Shown here piece by piece: positions 17,928-28,170 of a stretch of 64,000 nucleotides of DNA; the first letter of the stretch is position 1, and each line of letters starts with the position of its first letter. The notes under the pieces were generated by a model. The model had not been told where the DNA came from. It worked only from the letters and a program-made list of their open reading frames with translations, and made no database searches. The position numbers and the translations under genes were made by a program. Origin of the DNA: an uncultured Hyphomicrobiales bacterium (GTDB lineage Bacteria > Pseudomonadota > Alphaproteobacteria > Rhizobiales > Rhizobiaceae); NCBI GenBank assembly GCA_943908365.1, contig CALTTH010000008.1, forward strand, positions 14,430 to 78,429, written 5' to 3'.

Positions 17928-18944
17928 TTAGGTGAGATAGGATATAAGCCGACGCTCGTCCGCTCTCAGCCCCGCTACGGGTTTTGTCGGCGTTTCCAAA
18001 ACGGTCTCAAGCCGTTTGATTGCTTTCGGCTCGGTGGCAAGATCCAGTACGGATGGGTGGACATAGCTCTTGCGGCAGATGGCTGGCGTGTTGGAAAGCT
18101 CTTCTGCCGCTGCCTCGCAGATGCTTTTGATGGTCGGTGCGCTACCGCTCGCGAGGCGCTCTGCAGCGTGGCAGAAGCCAGCCAGCGTGCCACCCCAGGT
18201 GCGGAAGGTCTTGGCTGAAATGCCTTCCCCCGCCGTTTCGGACAGATAGCTGTTGAGCGCGCTGGAATCGATGGGATGGACCATGTGGTTCTCATCCTGC
18301 CAAACGAAAAGCTGCTTGCCGGGCAAATCGGCGATCTCTTCCAGTATCTTTTGCAGCTTTGGGTGCCGGAGGCTGCGGCGCACCTTCTGCCCACCCTTGG
18401 CGATAAAACGGAGTTCAATCGTCTCGCCGAGCGACACATGGCGCTTCAGAAGCGTCGTTGCACCATAGGTGCCGTTGCTTTCGAGATATGTCTTGTTGCC
18501 GACGCGGAGGTAGGCGGCATCAAGAAGAAGAACCAACGCTGCAAGCGTCCTGTTCTGGCTGTTGATGTCCTTCTCGATATCGGAGAGCGCCCGGCGGCGA
18601 ATGGCAGGCAATGCCTCGCCGAACGACTTCAACTGGAAGAACTTGGTTTCGCCGCGAAATGCGTGCCAGTCGACGTGATAGCGATACTGCTTTCGCCCTC
18701 TCGCATCGAAGCCGGTCGCCTGAAGATGACCCGAAGGCTCGATGCAGATCCAGACGCGTTGATAGGCCGGCGGGATGGCAAGTGACCGTATGCGTGTCAT
18801 TTCGATCTTGTCGGAAAGCAGCGTTCCGTCGGGAAGCCGGTAGGAAAATCCCTTGCCGCGCCGCTCACGGGCGATGCCGGGTTCCTGGTCGCTGACATAG
18901 GTTAGGTCGATTTTCTTAAGGAGCCGGGCGGGGTGCTGGTTCAT
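17928..18944 (-). CDS. DNA topoisomerase IB (poxvirus/bacterial type)
   Basis: This 338-residue enzyme has the bacterial TopIB N-terminal domain (RERRGKGFSYRLPDG, then IPPAYQRVWICIEPSGHLQATG) and a catalytic domain with RVGNKTYLESNGTYGATTLL and TFRTWGGTLAGF. The probable nucleophile Tyr lies in CRKSYVHPSVL. It relaxes supercoils by nicking one strand through a 3'-phosphotyrosine. ATG 18944 is preferred to a TTG at 18974. It is not clearly in an operon with eptA, which starts about 130 bp downstream of its stop. Confidence 0.9.
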   Translation of the reverse strand: MNQHPARLLKKIDLTYVSDQEPGIARERRGKGFSYRLPDGTLLSDKIEMTRIRSLAIPPAYQRVWICIEPSGHLQATGFDARGRKQYRYHVDWHAFRGETKFFQLKSFGEALPAIRRRALSDIEKDINSQNRTLAALVLLLDAAYLRVGNKTYLESNGTYGATTLLKRHVSLGETIELRFIAKGGQKVRRSLRHPKLQKILEEIADLPGKQLFVWQDENHMVHPIDSSALNSYLSETAGEGISAKTFRTWGGTLAGFCHAAERLASGSAPTIKSICEAAAEELSNTPAICRKSYVHPSVLDLATEPKAIKRLETVLETPTKPVAGLRADERRLISYLT

Positions 18945-19001
18945 GATCTTGGCGCTGCCTTCGAGTTTTCTCAAATAACTGCGCTGAACAGGTGTCCGTT
19001 C

Positions 19002-19032
19002 CAGAAAAAGGAGCGGGACTGGCCCGCTCCTT
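19002..19032 (-). terminator. Rho-independent terminator of the PQQ sugar dehydrogenase gene
   Basis: A perfect 10-bp stem (AAGGAGCGGG / CCCGCTCCTT) with a 5-base loop is followed, on the minus strand, by TTTCTGG, giving five consecutive T including the stem end. It lies just past the dehydrogenase stop at 19057. Confidence 0.85.
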
Positions 19033-19056
19033 ACAATTTGATCAAGCCTCGGTGGA

Positions 19057-20280
19057 TCAGGCGTCCGGTGCCAGACGGATGATCTGTGATTTTCCGCCGC
19101 CGCGCTCTTCGGTCACAGCGTAGATTACGCCGTCCTTGCCGAGCTCGACATCGCGGATGCGCGCTTCCAGCGGCAGACGGCCTTCCGAAACCACCTTGTC
19201 TCCATCCATCTTCAGCACCACGAGACCCTGAGTGACCAGGCCGCCGATCACAAACGAGCCCTTCCACTCCGGAATGGCATCGCCATTATAGTAGACCATG
19301 CCGGAGGGGCCGACGACCGGATCCCAGTAATAGGTGGGCTGCTCCATGCCCTCCTTGGCGGTTGCGCCTTCGCCGACCTTGTCGCCGCTGTATTCGATGC
19401 CGTAAGTAATCACCGGCCAGCCATAGTTTAGTCCGGCCTTTGGAAGGTTCAACTCATCACCGCCCTTCGGACCGTGTTCAACGGTCCACAGACGTCCCTC
19501 GGCATCGAGGGCTGCAGACTGGATGTTGCGATGGCCATAGCTCCAGATCTCCGGTAGGGCGTTTTCGCGACCGACGAAAGGATTATCCTGGAGCGCCTTG
19601 CCGCTGGTGTCGATGCGGAACACCTTGCCGAGGCCGCTGGAAAGATCCTGGGCCTGAACGCGCGGCTCCTTGTCGGAGCGTTCGCCGACGGTGACATAAA
19701 GCTCGCCATTGTTGCCGAAGACGAGACGTGAGCCGAAGTGTTTGTCCCCGTCGTAGGTTGGCATCTGGCGGAAGATGACATTGGTGTTTTCAAGAACAGC
19801 GGCTCCGTCCTTTTCGACCAGCTTTGCCGAAGCAACTGACGTTCCGTTGCCGCCATCGCGTGGTTCGGAGAAAGAGAAGTAGATCATTCCGGACGTTTCG
19901 AAATCAGGCGCCAACGCAATGTCGAGAAGGCCACCCTGTCCGGCAGAGGCGACTTCAGGCACGCCTTCGATCGCGGGTCCGGCCTTGCCGTCCTTGACGA
20001 TGTGCATGGCACCTTCTTTCGCCAGGACCAGCATCCGGCCATCTGGCAAGAGAGCCATCGACCAGAGATGTGGGAGGTCATCGGCAACAACGGTCTTTTG
20101 CAGCGACGGCATTTTGTCCGGCTGTGGTGCGCGCGTCTGCCCTTCGAAAGCGGGCTTCTGGCTCGTCCCATGCGGTGGCTTCGTTTCCACAGGGCTGGCA
20201 GATTGCGCCAAGGCGTAGCCGGGAACGGCAAGAGTGGCAGACAGAAGTGTGGTGGTCAGCAGGTTTCGAACGCGCGGCAT
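19057..20280 (-). CDS. PQQ-dependent sugar dehydrogenase, soluble periplasmic (glucose/sorbosone dehydrogenase family)
   Basis: This 407-residue protein has a signal peptide (to about residue 26, GYALAQ) and a six-bladed beta-propeller of the GSDH family. Diagnostic stretches include LWTVEHGPKGGDELN and AGLNYGWPVITYG, and a conserved His lies in the propeller's PQQ pocket. It oxidises aldose sugars in the periplasm with PQQ and calcium (the YliI/Asd group). ATG 20280 has a GGAAGGGAG ribosome site. It is monocistronic and divergent from a small conserved gene. No PQQ biosynthesis genes are nearby. Confidence 0.87.
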   Translation of the reverse strand: MPRVRNLLTTTLLSATLAVPGYALAQSASPVETKPPHGTSQKPAFEGQTRAPQPDKMPSLQKTVVADDLPHLWSMALLPDGRMLVLAKEGAMHIVKDGKAGPAIEGVPEVASAGQGGLLDIALAPDFETSGMIYFSFSEPRDGGNGTSVASAKLVEKDGAAVLENTNVIFRQMPTYDGDKHFGSRLVFGNNGELYVTVGERSDKEPRVQAQDLSSGLGKVFRIDTSGKALQDNPFVGRENALPEIWSYGHRNIQSAALDAEGRLWTVEHGPKGGDELNLPKAGLNYGWPVITYGIEYSGDKVGEGATAKEGMEQPTYYWDPVVGPSGMVYYNGDAIPEWKGSFVIGGLVTQGLVVLKMDGDKVVSEGRLPLEARIRDVELGKDGVIYAVTEERGGGKSQIIRLAPDA

Positions 20281-20463
20281 GGAACTCCCTTCCGGTTTAA
20301 TTAGGCCGACCGGGAACATTTCGGCGCTTTTTAAGTTGCATCAACGCCCGTCAAGAAAACTTGATCGGCGCGTGTAAACTCGTATGCAATTTCTCGTCCA
20401 CACGATTTACTCTGGAACGTTCTTCCGCGAGCGGCGTTTAGCTGCGTCGGTTAGGAGGGCATT

Positions 20464-20649
20464 ATGCAAAGATTGGACAAGGACGAGCTTGACACTACCG
20501 AGGTCAAGCCAATTTTGAGCGTGATGGAGTTTTGCCGTCGCTATCGACTGGATGAGACCGAAGAGAAGCGCCTTCGCAAACTTTTCGGTGATTTTGCTTC
20601 GCGTCATGAGCTTTTGATGAACGCGCAGCGCAAGCCGGTGTTCCGTTAA
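20464..20649 (+). CDS. Small conserved hypothetical protein (61 aa)
   Basis: This 61-residue, charged, probably all-helical protein contains LSVMEFCRRYRLDETEEKRLRKLF. A good ribosome site (TAGGAGGG) sits 4 bases before the ATG. The Leu/Arg pattern could form a helical hairpin. I recognise no named domain. Its stop interlocks with the convergent rsmJ stop: both use the same TTAA. Confidence 0.68.
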   Translation: MQRLDKDELDTTEVKPILSVMEFCRRYRLDETEEKRLRKLFGDFASRHELLMNAQRKPVFR

Positions 20650-21275
20650 TCGTTGGACACTTCAGCTCTGAACACCATGAACACGTCGTAGCGCGTGTTC
20701 TTTCCGCAAATCTGATGGGAGGGCTTTTTAAGCCCCTCCATGGGCGCCGCCCGAAGCGGCCATTTGAGGACCACTCTTTTGGTCGCGGACTGCAAAGCCG
20801 CTTCCATCAGTTCTAGCTGGTCCGGGTCTGAACCCACCACATCGCGCAGCACCCGCATTTCTTTTTTCACCAGCGCGCTGTTGTGGCGGGGCGGGTGCAT
20901 AGGATCGACCACCACCACGTCAGGCGACAGGGTCTTCAGCAATTCTCTGGAGTCCCCGTGGAGAAGCGTCATTCTGGAGGCGATCTCTTCATATATGCTG
21001 CCTGCGGCGAGCGCTCTGGCAATCCCATCTTGCAGATGGGCATGCATTTCCGGCGACCGCTCGATCAGCGTGACATGCGCGCCAAGCGAGGCAAGCAGAA
21101 ACGCATCGCGGCCGAGACCCGCCGTTGCGTCGACGATTGTGGGCGTGCGGCCTTTGGTGAAACCGGCAGCCTTTGGCAATGCCTGTCCCCGTCCTTCACC
21201 CGAGCGCAACCGGTGACCGACAGCTCCGCCGACGAAATCAACGACAAATTCCTGACTTTCATCTTTCCTTGCCAT
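20646..21275 (-). CDS. rsmJ: 16S rRNA (guanine(1516)-N(2))-methyltransferase RsmJ
   Basis: This 209-residue class I SAM methyltransferase has the SAM-binding motif VDATAGLGRDAFLLASLG, an acidic LIERSPE strand end and the catalytic VVDPMHPPR, which corresponds to DPMFPP in E. coli RsmJ. It methylates a guanine in the small ribosomal subunit RNA. It lies 8 bp downstream of the RluA-family gene on the same strand, so the two rRNA/tRNA modification genes probably share a transcript. Confidence 0.85.
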   Translation of the reverse strand: MARKDESQEFVVDFVGGAVGHRLRSGEGRGQALPKAAGFTKGRTPTIVDATAGLGRDAFLLASLGAHVTLIERSPEMHAHLQDGIARALAAGSIYEEIASRMTLLHGDSRELLKTLSPDVVVVDPMHPPRHNSALVKKEMRVLRDVVGSDPDQLELMEAALQSATKRVVLKWPLRAAPMEGLKKPSHQICGKNTRYDVFMVFRAEVSND

Positions 21276-21283
21276 GGCTCGTC

Positions 21284-21952
21284 TCAGAAGGGCGCGGGGA
21301 TGCGAAAGGTCACATCGTGACCGTCCGGATGGTGGAAGCTCAGTTCTTCGGCGTGTAGGAGAAGCCGCTCCGACGCGGCGAGGGCCTGGTAGCTGGCGTA
21401 GAATTCATCGCCAAGAATAGGATGACCAAGCGCCTTCAGATGCACCCGCAGCTGATGCGTGCGACCGGTCAGAGGACGCAGTTCCAGACGTGTCGCGGGC
21501 AGCGGCAGACGTTCCAGAACACGCCACTGTGTCTGTGACGGACGTCCATGATCCGGGTCTACTCGATGCCGCGGCTTGTTGTCCGGGTCGATCCCCAGCG
21601 GAAGATCGATGTCGCCACTTTCGCCCGTCACCTCGCCCCAGACGATCGCCTGGTAGATTTTTCTCGTCGTCCGGCTTTCGAACTGGCTCGCGATGGCAGC
21701 ATGGGCCTTTTTGTTCAACGACATCAGGACGATGCCGGAGGTATCCTTGTCGAGCCGGTTAATCATCAGGGCAGAGGGAAACTGTTTTTGAACGCGGGTC
21801 GCGAGGCTGTCAGCAAGTGCCGGATCTCGCCCTGGTACCGACAGCAGACCGCTTGGCTTGTCCAGCACCAGCAGGCTCTCATCCCGGTGAATGATCGAGA
21901 TATAGGGCTCCAGCGGTGGATTATAGATCGGGTTGTGCAATTGGCCAGACAT
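21284..21952 (-). CDS. RluA-family pseudouridine synthase
   Basis: This 222-residue enzyme has the RluA/TruC fold. The catalytic Asp lies in INRLDKDTSGIVL, where most family members have HRLD, so His is replaced by Asn. Other motifs are VLDKPSGLLSVPGR and RPLTGRTHQLRVHL. It converts uridine to pseudouridine in rRNA or tRNA; the exact target cannot be told. The ATG at 21952 has a GAGG ribosome site; an in-frame ATG lies at 21964. Confidence 0.87.
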   Translation of the reverse strand: MSGQLHNPIYNPPLEPYISIIHRDESLLVLDKPSGLLSVPGRDPALADSLATRVQKQFPSALMINRLDKDTSGIVLMSLNKKAHAAIASQFESRTTRKIYQAIVWGEVTGESGDIDLPLGIDPDNKPRHRVDPDHGRPSQTQWRVLERLPLPATRLELRPLTGRTHQLRVHLKALGHPILGDEFYASYQALAASERLLLHAEELSFHHPDGHDVTFRIPAPF

Positions 21953-22003
21953 GCGAAGCCTCATAGCATGATTTGCGCCACACGCCAGTGCGGCGAGGGA
22001 TGC

Positions 22004-22591
22004 CTATTCCGGCAGCGGCAGAAGGACACGCCCACTGGTGATGTCCTGGATCATGCGCGCAACGCGTTGCGCCTCGCTTGAAGGTATACTGACGCTGAGG
22101 TCTGCCCCCAAGCCCGTGAATGTCTCGGCCTCGATGACAAGATGCTCAACGGATAGAAGGCGGGATTTGACCAGCGCGAGGTCGGAAAAACCGCAGGTCA
22201 AAGTCAGTTGATAGGCGGGAATGATGGCAGTCTTCTCGGCACTCCTAAGACAGGACGCCGCCGTTCCGCCATAGGCGCGCATAAGGCCGCCACTGCCCAG
22301 CAGAATTCCGCCGAACCAGCGTGTGACGACGACCGCGATGCTGTCGAGTTCATTCCCGTCGATCGCCTGGAGGATTGGTTTGCCCGCTGTTCCTGACGGT
22401 TCGCCATCATCGTTGAAACGGTAACTTTGTCCAACGCGCCATCCCCAGCAATTGTGGTTGGCCGCCGGGTCCGAATGGTCGGCGATGAAGCGTCTTGCGG
22501 CTTCCTCGTTGGCAACAGGACCTGCCGTCGCGATAAAGCGACTCTTCTTGATGTCCTGTTCGAAAGTTTCCGTCCGGATAAGCGTGAACAT
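22004..22591 (-). CDS. YigZ/IMPACT family protein
   Basis: This 195-residue protein shows the UPF0029/IMPACT N-terminal domain with KSRFIATAGPV, the diagnostic DDGEPSGTAGKPILQ, and VVTRWFGGILLGSGGLMRAYG. A DUF1949-like C-terminal domain follows. E. coli YigZ and eukaryotic IMPACT are related; the molecular role is uncertain, possibly translation- or stress-related. It lies upstream of the pseudouridine synthase gene in the same direction with a 51-bp gap. Confidence 0.87.
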   Translation of the reverse strand: MFTLIRTETFEQDIKKSRFIATAGPVANEEAARRFIADHSDPAANHNCWGWRVGQSYRFNDDGEPSGTAGKPILQAIDGNELDSIAVVVTRWFGGILLGSGGLMRAYGGTAASCLRSAEKTAIIPAYQLTLTCGFSDLALVKSRLLSVEHLVIEAETFTGLGADLSVSIPSSEAQRVARMIQDITSGRVLLPLPE

Positions 22592-22765
22592 GACGCCTCA
22601 ATAGCGCATATACGCGTTGCGGCAAACGCTCGAAAGCATGTGGCAATCTTTGAGATTTACCCCTCTCGCTTCCGTTCTTTGTCTTGTCGCATGTCGTTCT
22701 TGCAAAATCGCTGCACAGGTTTGCGCGACATGCTTTAAGAAAGCCGAGCGGGCAAAGGATAGCAG

Positions 22766-23983
22766 TTGGCAATGCAAAGAAAAAAGATCGCGATCATCGG
22801 TGGAGGCCCGGCAGGTCTGATGGCTGCAGAGGAACTATCCAGATCGGACGTGGACGTCACTGTTTACGAAGCGATGCCGACTGTCGCACGCAAATTTCTG
22901 ATGGCCGGAAAGTCCGGCCTCAACATCACCCATGGCGAGGATTACGCCCGCTTCACCACGCGCTTCGGCGCTTCAGAAGCCCGCCTCAAAAGCGCGCTGG
23001 ACGCGTTTACACCGCAGATGCTGCGCGATTGGGCGGAGGGGCTGGGCCAGGAGACTTTTGTTGGCACCTCTGGCCGCGTCTTTCCGAAGGCGATGAAAGG
23101 CTCGCCTTTGTTGCGGGCGTGGCTCAGCCGCCTCACAGAACGGGGCGTTGCGGTCATAGTGCGCCACCGCTGGGTTGGGCTGCGTGACGGTGCACTTCTT
23201 TTCGATACGCCGGATGGGCAAATCGAAATCAAGCCGGATGCTGTTTTGCTTGCGCTCGGGGGCGCAAGCTGGCCGAGGCTTGGCTCGACGGGTGAGTGGG
23301 TGCAGGGCCTGCGGGAAGCAGGCGTGGACATTGCAGATTTTCAGCCGGCCAATTGCGGATTCGACGTCGCCTGGAGCGAGCATTTTAGCGCGCGCTTTGC
23401 TGGCGAGCCCCTCAAATCCGTCGTCACCTGGTCCGATGCGGGTCGCTTCGAAGGAGAGTTCGTCATCACCCGGCATGGGGTGGAGGGTGCCCTGATCTAT
23501 GCGCACGCGGCCGCTTTGCGAGACAGTCTGCGAGAAGGTCGTCGGACCGTCCTCACGATCGATCTGGCCCCCGGTCGCTCCGAGGAGCGCATCGCGCGAG
23601 ATCTGGCGCGGGCATCCAGCAAGGACAGTTTTTCGAACAGGCTTCGTAAAAGCGTCGGGCTTTCTCCCGTCAAGGTGGCCCTGTTACGCGAATGCGCATC
23701 ACCACAGGAGATGTCCGCCAGCGAGCTTGCTCGGTTGATCAAGGGGGTTTCGCTTGTTGTTTCTGCACCTCGTCCAATCGCCGAGGCGATATCCAGTGCT
23801 GGTGGGATTCGCTGGGAGGGTATCGATCAGAACTATATGCTGAAATCCTTGCCGGGATTCTTCGTCGCAGGCGAGATGCTGGATTGGGAGGCGACCACCG
23901 GGGGCTACCTCCTAACAGCCTGTTTTGCCACAGGAAAGGCGGCAGCCAGAGGTCTGCTGAACCGGCTGACAAGCCTCAGTTAG
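22766..23983 (+). CDS. FAD-dependent oxidoreductase, HI0933/TIGR03862 family
   Basis: This protein of about 405 residues has an N-terminal Rossmann motif IAIIGGGPAGLMAAEEL and the family signature ARKFLMAGKSGLNITHGED. An internal LLALGGASWPRLGSTGEW and a C-terminal FAD motif FFVAGEMLDWEATTGGYLL complete the BaiN/HI0933-like fold. The substrate is unknown. TTG 22766 has a well-spaced AAAGGA site; ATG 22772, two codons in, is the alternative. It is divergent from the YigZ gene. Confidence 0.87.
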   Translation: MAMQRKKIAIIGGGPAGLMAAEELSRSDVDVTVYEAMPTVARKFLMAGKSGLNITHGEDYARFTTRFGASEARLKSALDAFTPQMLRDWAEGLGQETFVGTSGRVFPKAMKGSPLLRAWLSRLTERGVAVIVRHRWVGLRDGALLFDTPDGQIEIKPDAVLLALGGASWPRLGSTGEWVQGLREAGVDIADFQPANCGFDVAWSEHFSARFAGEPLKSVVTWSDAGRFEGEFVITRHGVEGALIYAHAAALRDSLREGRRTVLTIDLAPGRSEERIARDLARASSKDSFSNRLRKSVGLSPVKVALLRECASPQEMSASELARLIKGVSLVVSAPRPIAEAISSAGGIRWEGIDQNYMLKSLPGFFVAGEMLDWEATTGGYLLTACFATGKAAARGLLNRLTSLS

Positions 23984-24123
23984 TTACATGATCGTCATAC
24001 CTCTTGCATCGCACATCAAAAAGAGCTTGATAAGTCCATTCAAATGGATAAGCGAAAGCCTTCTTCCATTTCCTGTATTCAAGACTTGGCGTGGCAAGTC
24101 GAAGTTCTTGTTGGTGAATTAGC

Positions 24124-27075
24124 ATGACTGATATGGGTGCTTTTGCGAGTTGGCCTGTCGGCGGCGGAGAGGCGGGTGCCTTGGTCCGCGCTTTTGACTG
24201 GTCGAAGACGTCGCTCGGGCCGATTGCCGAATGGCCGCAGATCCTTCGCCTGAAGGTGAACTCGGTGGTCAATTCACCCATCCCCCAGGTTTTGATGTGG
24301 GGGCCGGATCATGTGATGATCTATAATGACGGCTACATCGAAATTGCCGGAAACTATCATCCGAGCGCGCTCGGCGGCACGGTCAACGGCATTTGGCCGG
24401 AAATCTGGGACTGGAACGAAAAGATCCTGGAGGCAGGTTTTCGCGGAGAGGTGCAGTCCTTTCGCGACCAGAAAATGGTCCTTAACCGCAAGGGCACGCC
24501 GGAGGAGGTGGTCTTCGATCTCTTCTACACGCCGATCTACAACGACTTGGGCATCGTCGAAGGCGTCTTGTGCACTGTTTTGGAAAACACCGAGAAGGTG
24601 AAAACTGTCCAGGAACTGGCCGCCAGTCGCGAAGAGCTTAGTCGTCTTACCTCTGCCTTGCCGATCCTCGTCGGTTTCATCGACCTCAACTATACCTATC
24701 GCTTTGCCAATCAGGGCTATCTCGACTGGTTCGGCTGGGCGCCAGAAGACGTGCTTGGCAAACGCGTCGTGGACGTCGTGGGTGAGGCATTCTTCAACGA
24801 GCGCAAGCCATTCATTCAGCGCTCCATGGCAGGCGAGCACATTGTCTCCGACACCAGTATACAGCGTCCCGATGGCAGGCGGCATGCGGCTGAAATTCGA
24901 TATGTGCCGAGACGCGACCACAGGGGCGAGGTGGACGGCTGTTACATCCTGATCATCGATATCGAGACGAGGAAGCAGGCCGAGCGCGAAATCCTTCTTA
25001 GCAACAGTCGGTTCAAGGCTGCTGTCGAAGCCGTCCACGGTGTTCTCTGGACGAACAGCCCCGAAGGCCGGATGAGCGGCGAACAGCCAGCCTGGTCCCA
25101 ACTGACCGGTCAAAGCTACGACGAGTATCAAGGCTTCGGTTGGGCAGAGGCTGTTCATCCTGGAGATCGTGAAGGATCGATCGACAGCTGGAACCGCGCC
25201 GTCGCAGCCAAGGCGACTTATGTCTGGGAGCATCGCGTCCGCCGGCGCGATGGCGTCTATCGCACCTTTGCCATTCGCGGCGTGCCGATCATCGATGCGC
25301 AAGGCGAGATCACCGAGTGGGTTGGCGTTCATACCGATATAACCGAGCAGCGCAGCGCCGAGGTGGCGCTGAAGGAGCATGCCGCCAGTCTTGAGCGCGA
25401 AATCCGCCACCGTATTCGCGCCGAAGACCAGCTTCGTCAGCTGAACGAAGGGCTTGAGGCACGGGTCGAGAAGGAAATTGCCGAGCGTCGTCAGACGGAA
25501 CTTGCGTTGCAGCAGGCGCAGAAGATGGAAGCGATCGGCCAGCTGACCGGCGGCGTGGCGCATGATTTCAACAACCTGCTCCAGGTCATTGCCGGAAATC
25601 TCCAGCTTCTTGCCAAGGACGTGGCCGGCAATGAAAGAGCCGAACGCCGCGTCGGTAATGCGCTTGCTGGCGTCAGCCGCGGTGCGAAGCTCGCAAGCCA
25701 GCTTCTGGCCTTCGGTCGTCGTCAGGCGCTCGAGCCGCGCGTCATCAACGTCGGTCGCTTCGTCGCCGGGATGGACGATCTTTTGAGACGCTCGCTAGGC
25801 GAGGCCGTCGAGGTCGAGGTCATCACCGCTGGCGGCCTGTGGAATACCTATGCCGATCCGACGCAGGTCGAGAATGCGCTTCTGAACCTTGCGATCAACG
25901 CGCGAGATGCGATGGAAGGAACGGGCAAGCTGACGATCGAAGTTGGCAATGCCTCGCTCGATATGGACTATGCGCGCAACCATGCAGAGGTGGAGCCTGG
26001 TCAATATGTCATGCTCGCGGTCACCGATACCGGCTCCGGCATGAAACCGGAAATCCTCGACCGCGTCTTCGAACCCTTCTTCTCTACCAAGCCGGAAGGC
26101 AAAGGCACCGGCCTTGGCCTCTCGATGGTCTATGGGTTCGTCAAGCAGTCGGGCGGCCATGTGAAGATCTATTCGGAGCTGGGGCAGGGCACGACGGTAC
26201 GCATCTATCTGCCGCGCTCCATGGCGGACGAAGACAGAGAGATTGTCGTTCACAACGGGCCTGTCGTCGGCGGCTCGGAAACAGTGCTTGTCGTGGAGGA
26301 TGATGACGAGGTCCGCGGCACTGTCGTCGAGATGCTGACCGATCTCGGCTACCGGGTTCTGACGGCGCGCGACGCGCAGGCCGGCCTGACGGTTGCCGAA
26401 AGCGGCGTGCCGATCGACGTCATCTTTACCGATGTCGTCATGCCTGGGCCGTTGAAGAGCAGCGAGATGGCGCGCCGCATCAAGGAGCGCATGCCGCATC
26501 TCGCCATCCTCTTTACCTCCGGTTACACGGAAAACTCCATCGTCCACGGCGGCAAGCTCGATGCGGGTGTCGAACTTCTTTCAAAGCCCTATACGCGCGA
26601 AGCACTGGCACGCCGGTTGCGCCACGTGATTGCCAACCAGAAACAGAGAGCCGAATCCGCCCGTGACCGCGCCCCTGATCAGGCGGTCGTGAGCGAGCCG
26701 ACTGCGAAGGTCGAGGCGAAGGACGCGTTGCGTGTCCTGCTGGTCGAGGATGACGACCTGATCCGCATGAACACCACGGACATTCTGACCGAAGTCGGCC
26801 ATGCGGTGGTCGAAGCCGTGAATGCAACGCAGGCTCTCGACCTGCTGGATCGGGAGGAGATCGACATTCTGGTCACCGATCTCGGTCTGCCGGATATGGG
26901 CGGTGCGGAGCTTGCCGTGTTGGTGAAGCAGCGCAAGCCGGACATTGCCGTGGTCTTCGCCACGGGCGACAATTTCCTGCCAAAGAATGCGCCAGCGGGT
27001 GCCGTCCTGCTTTGCAAGCCATATAATGAAAACGATGTGCGCTATGCCATCGGTCAGGCGATGAGCAATTCCTGA
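24124..27075 (+). CDS. Hybrid sensor histidine kinase with PAS domains and two receiver domains
   Basis: This 983-residue cytoplasmic protein has no evident membrane helix. An N-terminal PAS-like region ([19 protein letters not shown]) is followed by further PAS domains to about residue 420 and a short coiled coil. The HisKA motif [11 protein letters not shown] carries H480, and an HATPase domain has [15 protein letters not shown]. Receiver 1 has phosphoacceptor D770 and receiver 2 has D919 ([13 protein letters not shown]). It probably relays phosphate internally or to a separate protein. The signal is unknown. It is monocistronic. Confidence 0.92.
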   Translation: MTDMGAFASWPVGGGEAGALVRAFDWSKTSLGPIAEWPQILRLKVNSVVNSPIPQVLMWGPDHVMIYNDGYIEIAGNYHPSALGGTVNGIWPEIWDWNEKILEAGFRGEVQSFRDQKMVLNRKGTPEEVVFDLFYTPIYNDLGIVEGVLCTVLENTEKVKTVQELAASREELSRLTSALPILVGFIDLNYTYRFANQGYLDWFGWAPEDVLGKRVVDVVGEAFFNERKPFIQRSMAGEHIVSDTSIQRPDGRRHAAEIRYVPRRDHRGEVDGCYILIIDIETRKQAEREILLSNSRFKAAVEAVHGVLWTNSPEGRMSGEQPAWSQLTGQSYDEYQGFGWAEAVHPGDREGSIDSWNRAVAAKATYVWEHRVRRRDGVYRTFAIRGVPIIDAQGEITEWVGVHTDITEQRSAEVALKEHAASLEREIRHRIRAEDQLRQLNEGLEARVEKEIAERRQTELALQQAQKMEAIGQLTGGVAHDFNNLLQVIAGNLQLLAKDVAGNERAERRVGNALAGVSRGAKLASQLLAFGRRQALEPRVINVGRFVAGMDDLLRRSLGEAVEVEVITAGGLWNTYADPTQVENALLNLAINARDAMEGTGKLTIEVGNASLDMDYARNHAEVEPGQYVMLAVTDTGSGMKPEILDRVFEPFFSTKPEGKGTGLGLSMVYGFVKQSGGHVKIYSELGQGTTVRIYLPRSMADEDREIVVHNGPVVGGSETVLVVEDDDEVRGTVVEMLTDLGYRVLTARDAQAGLTVAESGVPIDVIFTDVVMPGPLKSSEMARRIKERMPHLAILFTSGYTENSIVHGGKLDAGVELLSKPYTREALARRLRHVIANQKQRAESARDRAPDQAVVSEPTAKVEAKDALRVLLVEDDDLIRMNTTDILTEVGHAVVEAVNATQALDLLDREEIDILVTDLGLPDMGGAELAVLVKQRKPDIAVVFATGDNFLPKNAPAGAVLLCKPYNENDVRYAIGQAMSNS

Positions 27076-27141
27076 TCCGTCATGAGCGCGTGTCGCGGTC
27101 TTTCAGATTGCGCCACGCTTCAAGCCGATGCCTTGCCTGCG

Positions 27142-28086
27142 TCAGTAACCTTTTTGCATATCGACCGTTGCCGGCAATTCTCCCGTCCTGCGCCAGTTGC
27201 GAATATTCTGCGCGACGATTGCGGCAGAGGAACTGCGGTCGGTGGGAGCCGAGATGTGGGGAAGGACCGTCACGTTCGGATGGCTCCAGAACGGTGAACC
27301 TTCGTCGAGCGGTTCTTTCTCGAAGACATCAAGCACGGCATGAGCGACATGGCCGCTCTCCAGCGATGCGAGTAGATCATCGGCAACGAGAACAGTGCCC
27401 CTGGCAAAGTTGATGATCGACGCGCCTGCCTTCATGCGTTGCAAGCGGGAGGCATTTATCAGGCCGCGGGTCTCGGAGGTCAACGGAACGAGGCAGACGA
27501 CGATATCGCTTTTTTCGAGAAGCTCGTTCAGCCCACCTTCACCAGACAGTGTCGTCACGCCTTCCAGGTCTTTGAGCGAGCGGCTCCATCCCATGACATT
27601 AAAGCCGGCGCTCCGCAGGCGTTTTGCAGATGCGGTGCCGAGCAGGCCGAGCCCGACAAGACCAACCGTCACGTCTTTCGGATGGTGGTATTCGAGATCT
27701 TTCCAGACCTTCTTTTCCTGCTGGTGTCGGTAGGCCGGCATGTCGCGATGCAAGTAATAGGTCCAGGCAAGAACTGCCTCTCCCATGACGCGCGCCAGTT
27801 CCGGATCGGTCAGACGCACGATCGGCGGCGCTGTCGGCCCGAGTTCGGAAACAATCCGCTCCACACCCGCCCACAGGCTGTGGATCCATTTCAATCCGGG
27901 GAGGTTGGCGATATCGGTTGGATCCGGATTAGCGACAATGGCAACCTCGGTGGCTTGACGTTCGGCGTCCGTCATCTGTCGAATGGAGACGATCTTTTCG
28001 TTCGGCATCGACTTCGACAGCGTGTCGATCCAAGTCGCCTCCTCGTCATCGGCTGCGCGAGAAACGTAAGCGATAGGGGAGGTCAT
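27142..28086 (-). CDS. D-isomer-specific 2-hydroxyacid dehydrogenase (glyoxylate/hydroxypyruvate reductase GhrA-like)
   Basis: This 314-residue NAD(P)-dependent dehydrogenase carries the Rossmann motif GLGLLGTASAKRL, the catalytic Arg region INFARGTVL, and the Glu/His pair in VFEKEPLDEGSPFWSHPNVTVLPHIS. It probably reduces glyoxylate or hydroxypyruvate. ATG 28086 is chosen from several clustered Met codons because of a GCAGGA ribosome site. It is convergent with the hybrid kinase and upstream of nothing obvious, so the pathway is inferred. Confidence 0.85.
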   Translation of the reverse strand: MTSPIAYVSRAADDEEATWIDTLSKSMPNEKIVSIRQMTDAERQATEVAIVANPDPTDIANLPGLKWIHSLWAGVERIVSELGPTAPPIVRLTDPELARVMGEAVLAWTYYLHRDMPAYRHQQEKKVWKDLEYHHPKDVTVGLVGLGLLGTASAKRLRSAGFNVMGWSRSLKDLEGVTTLSGEGGLNELLEKSDIVVCLVPLTSETRGLINASRLQRMKAGASIINFARGTVLVADDLLASLESGHVAHAVLDVFEKEPLDEGSPFWSHPNVTVLPHISAPTDRSSSAAIVAQNIRNWRRTGELPATVDMQKGY

Positions 28087-28170
28087 GGTCATCATCCTGC
28101 ACAAGATCGGCTGAGCCGACATAAAGTCGGAAAATAACTAGAAATCCACCCCGCGATAGCTCTAGGAAGC

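Noticed and set aside
24035..24048. TCCATT/AATGGA dyad upstream of the hybrid kinase as an operator
   Set aside because: It is only a 6-bp arm pair in a short spacer and could occur by chance; there is no matching second copy.
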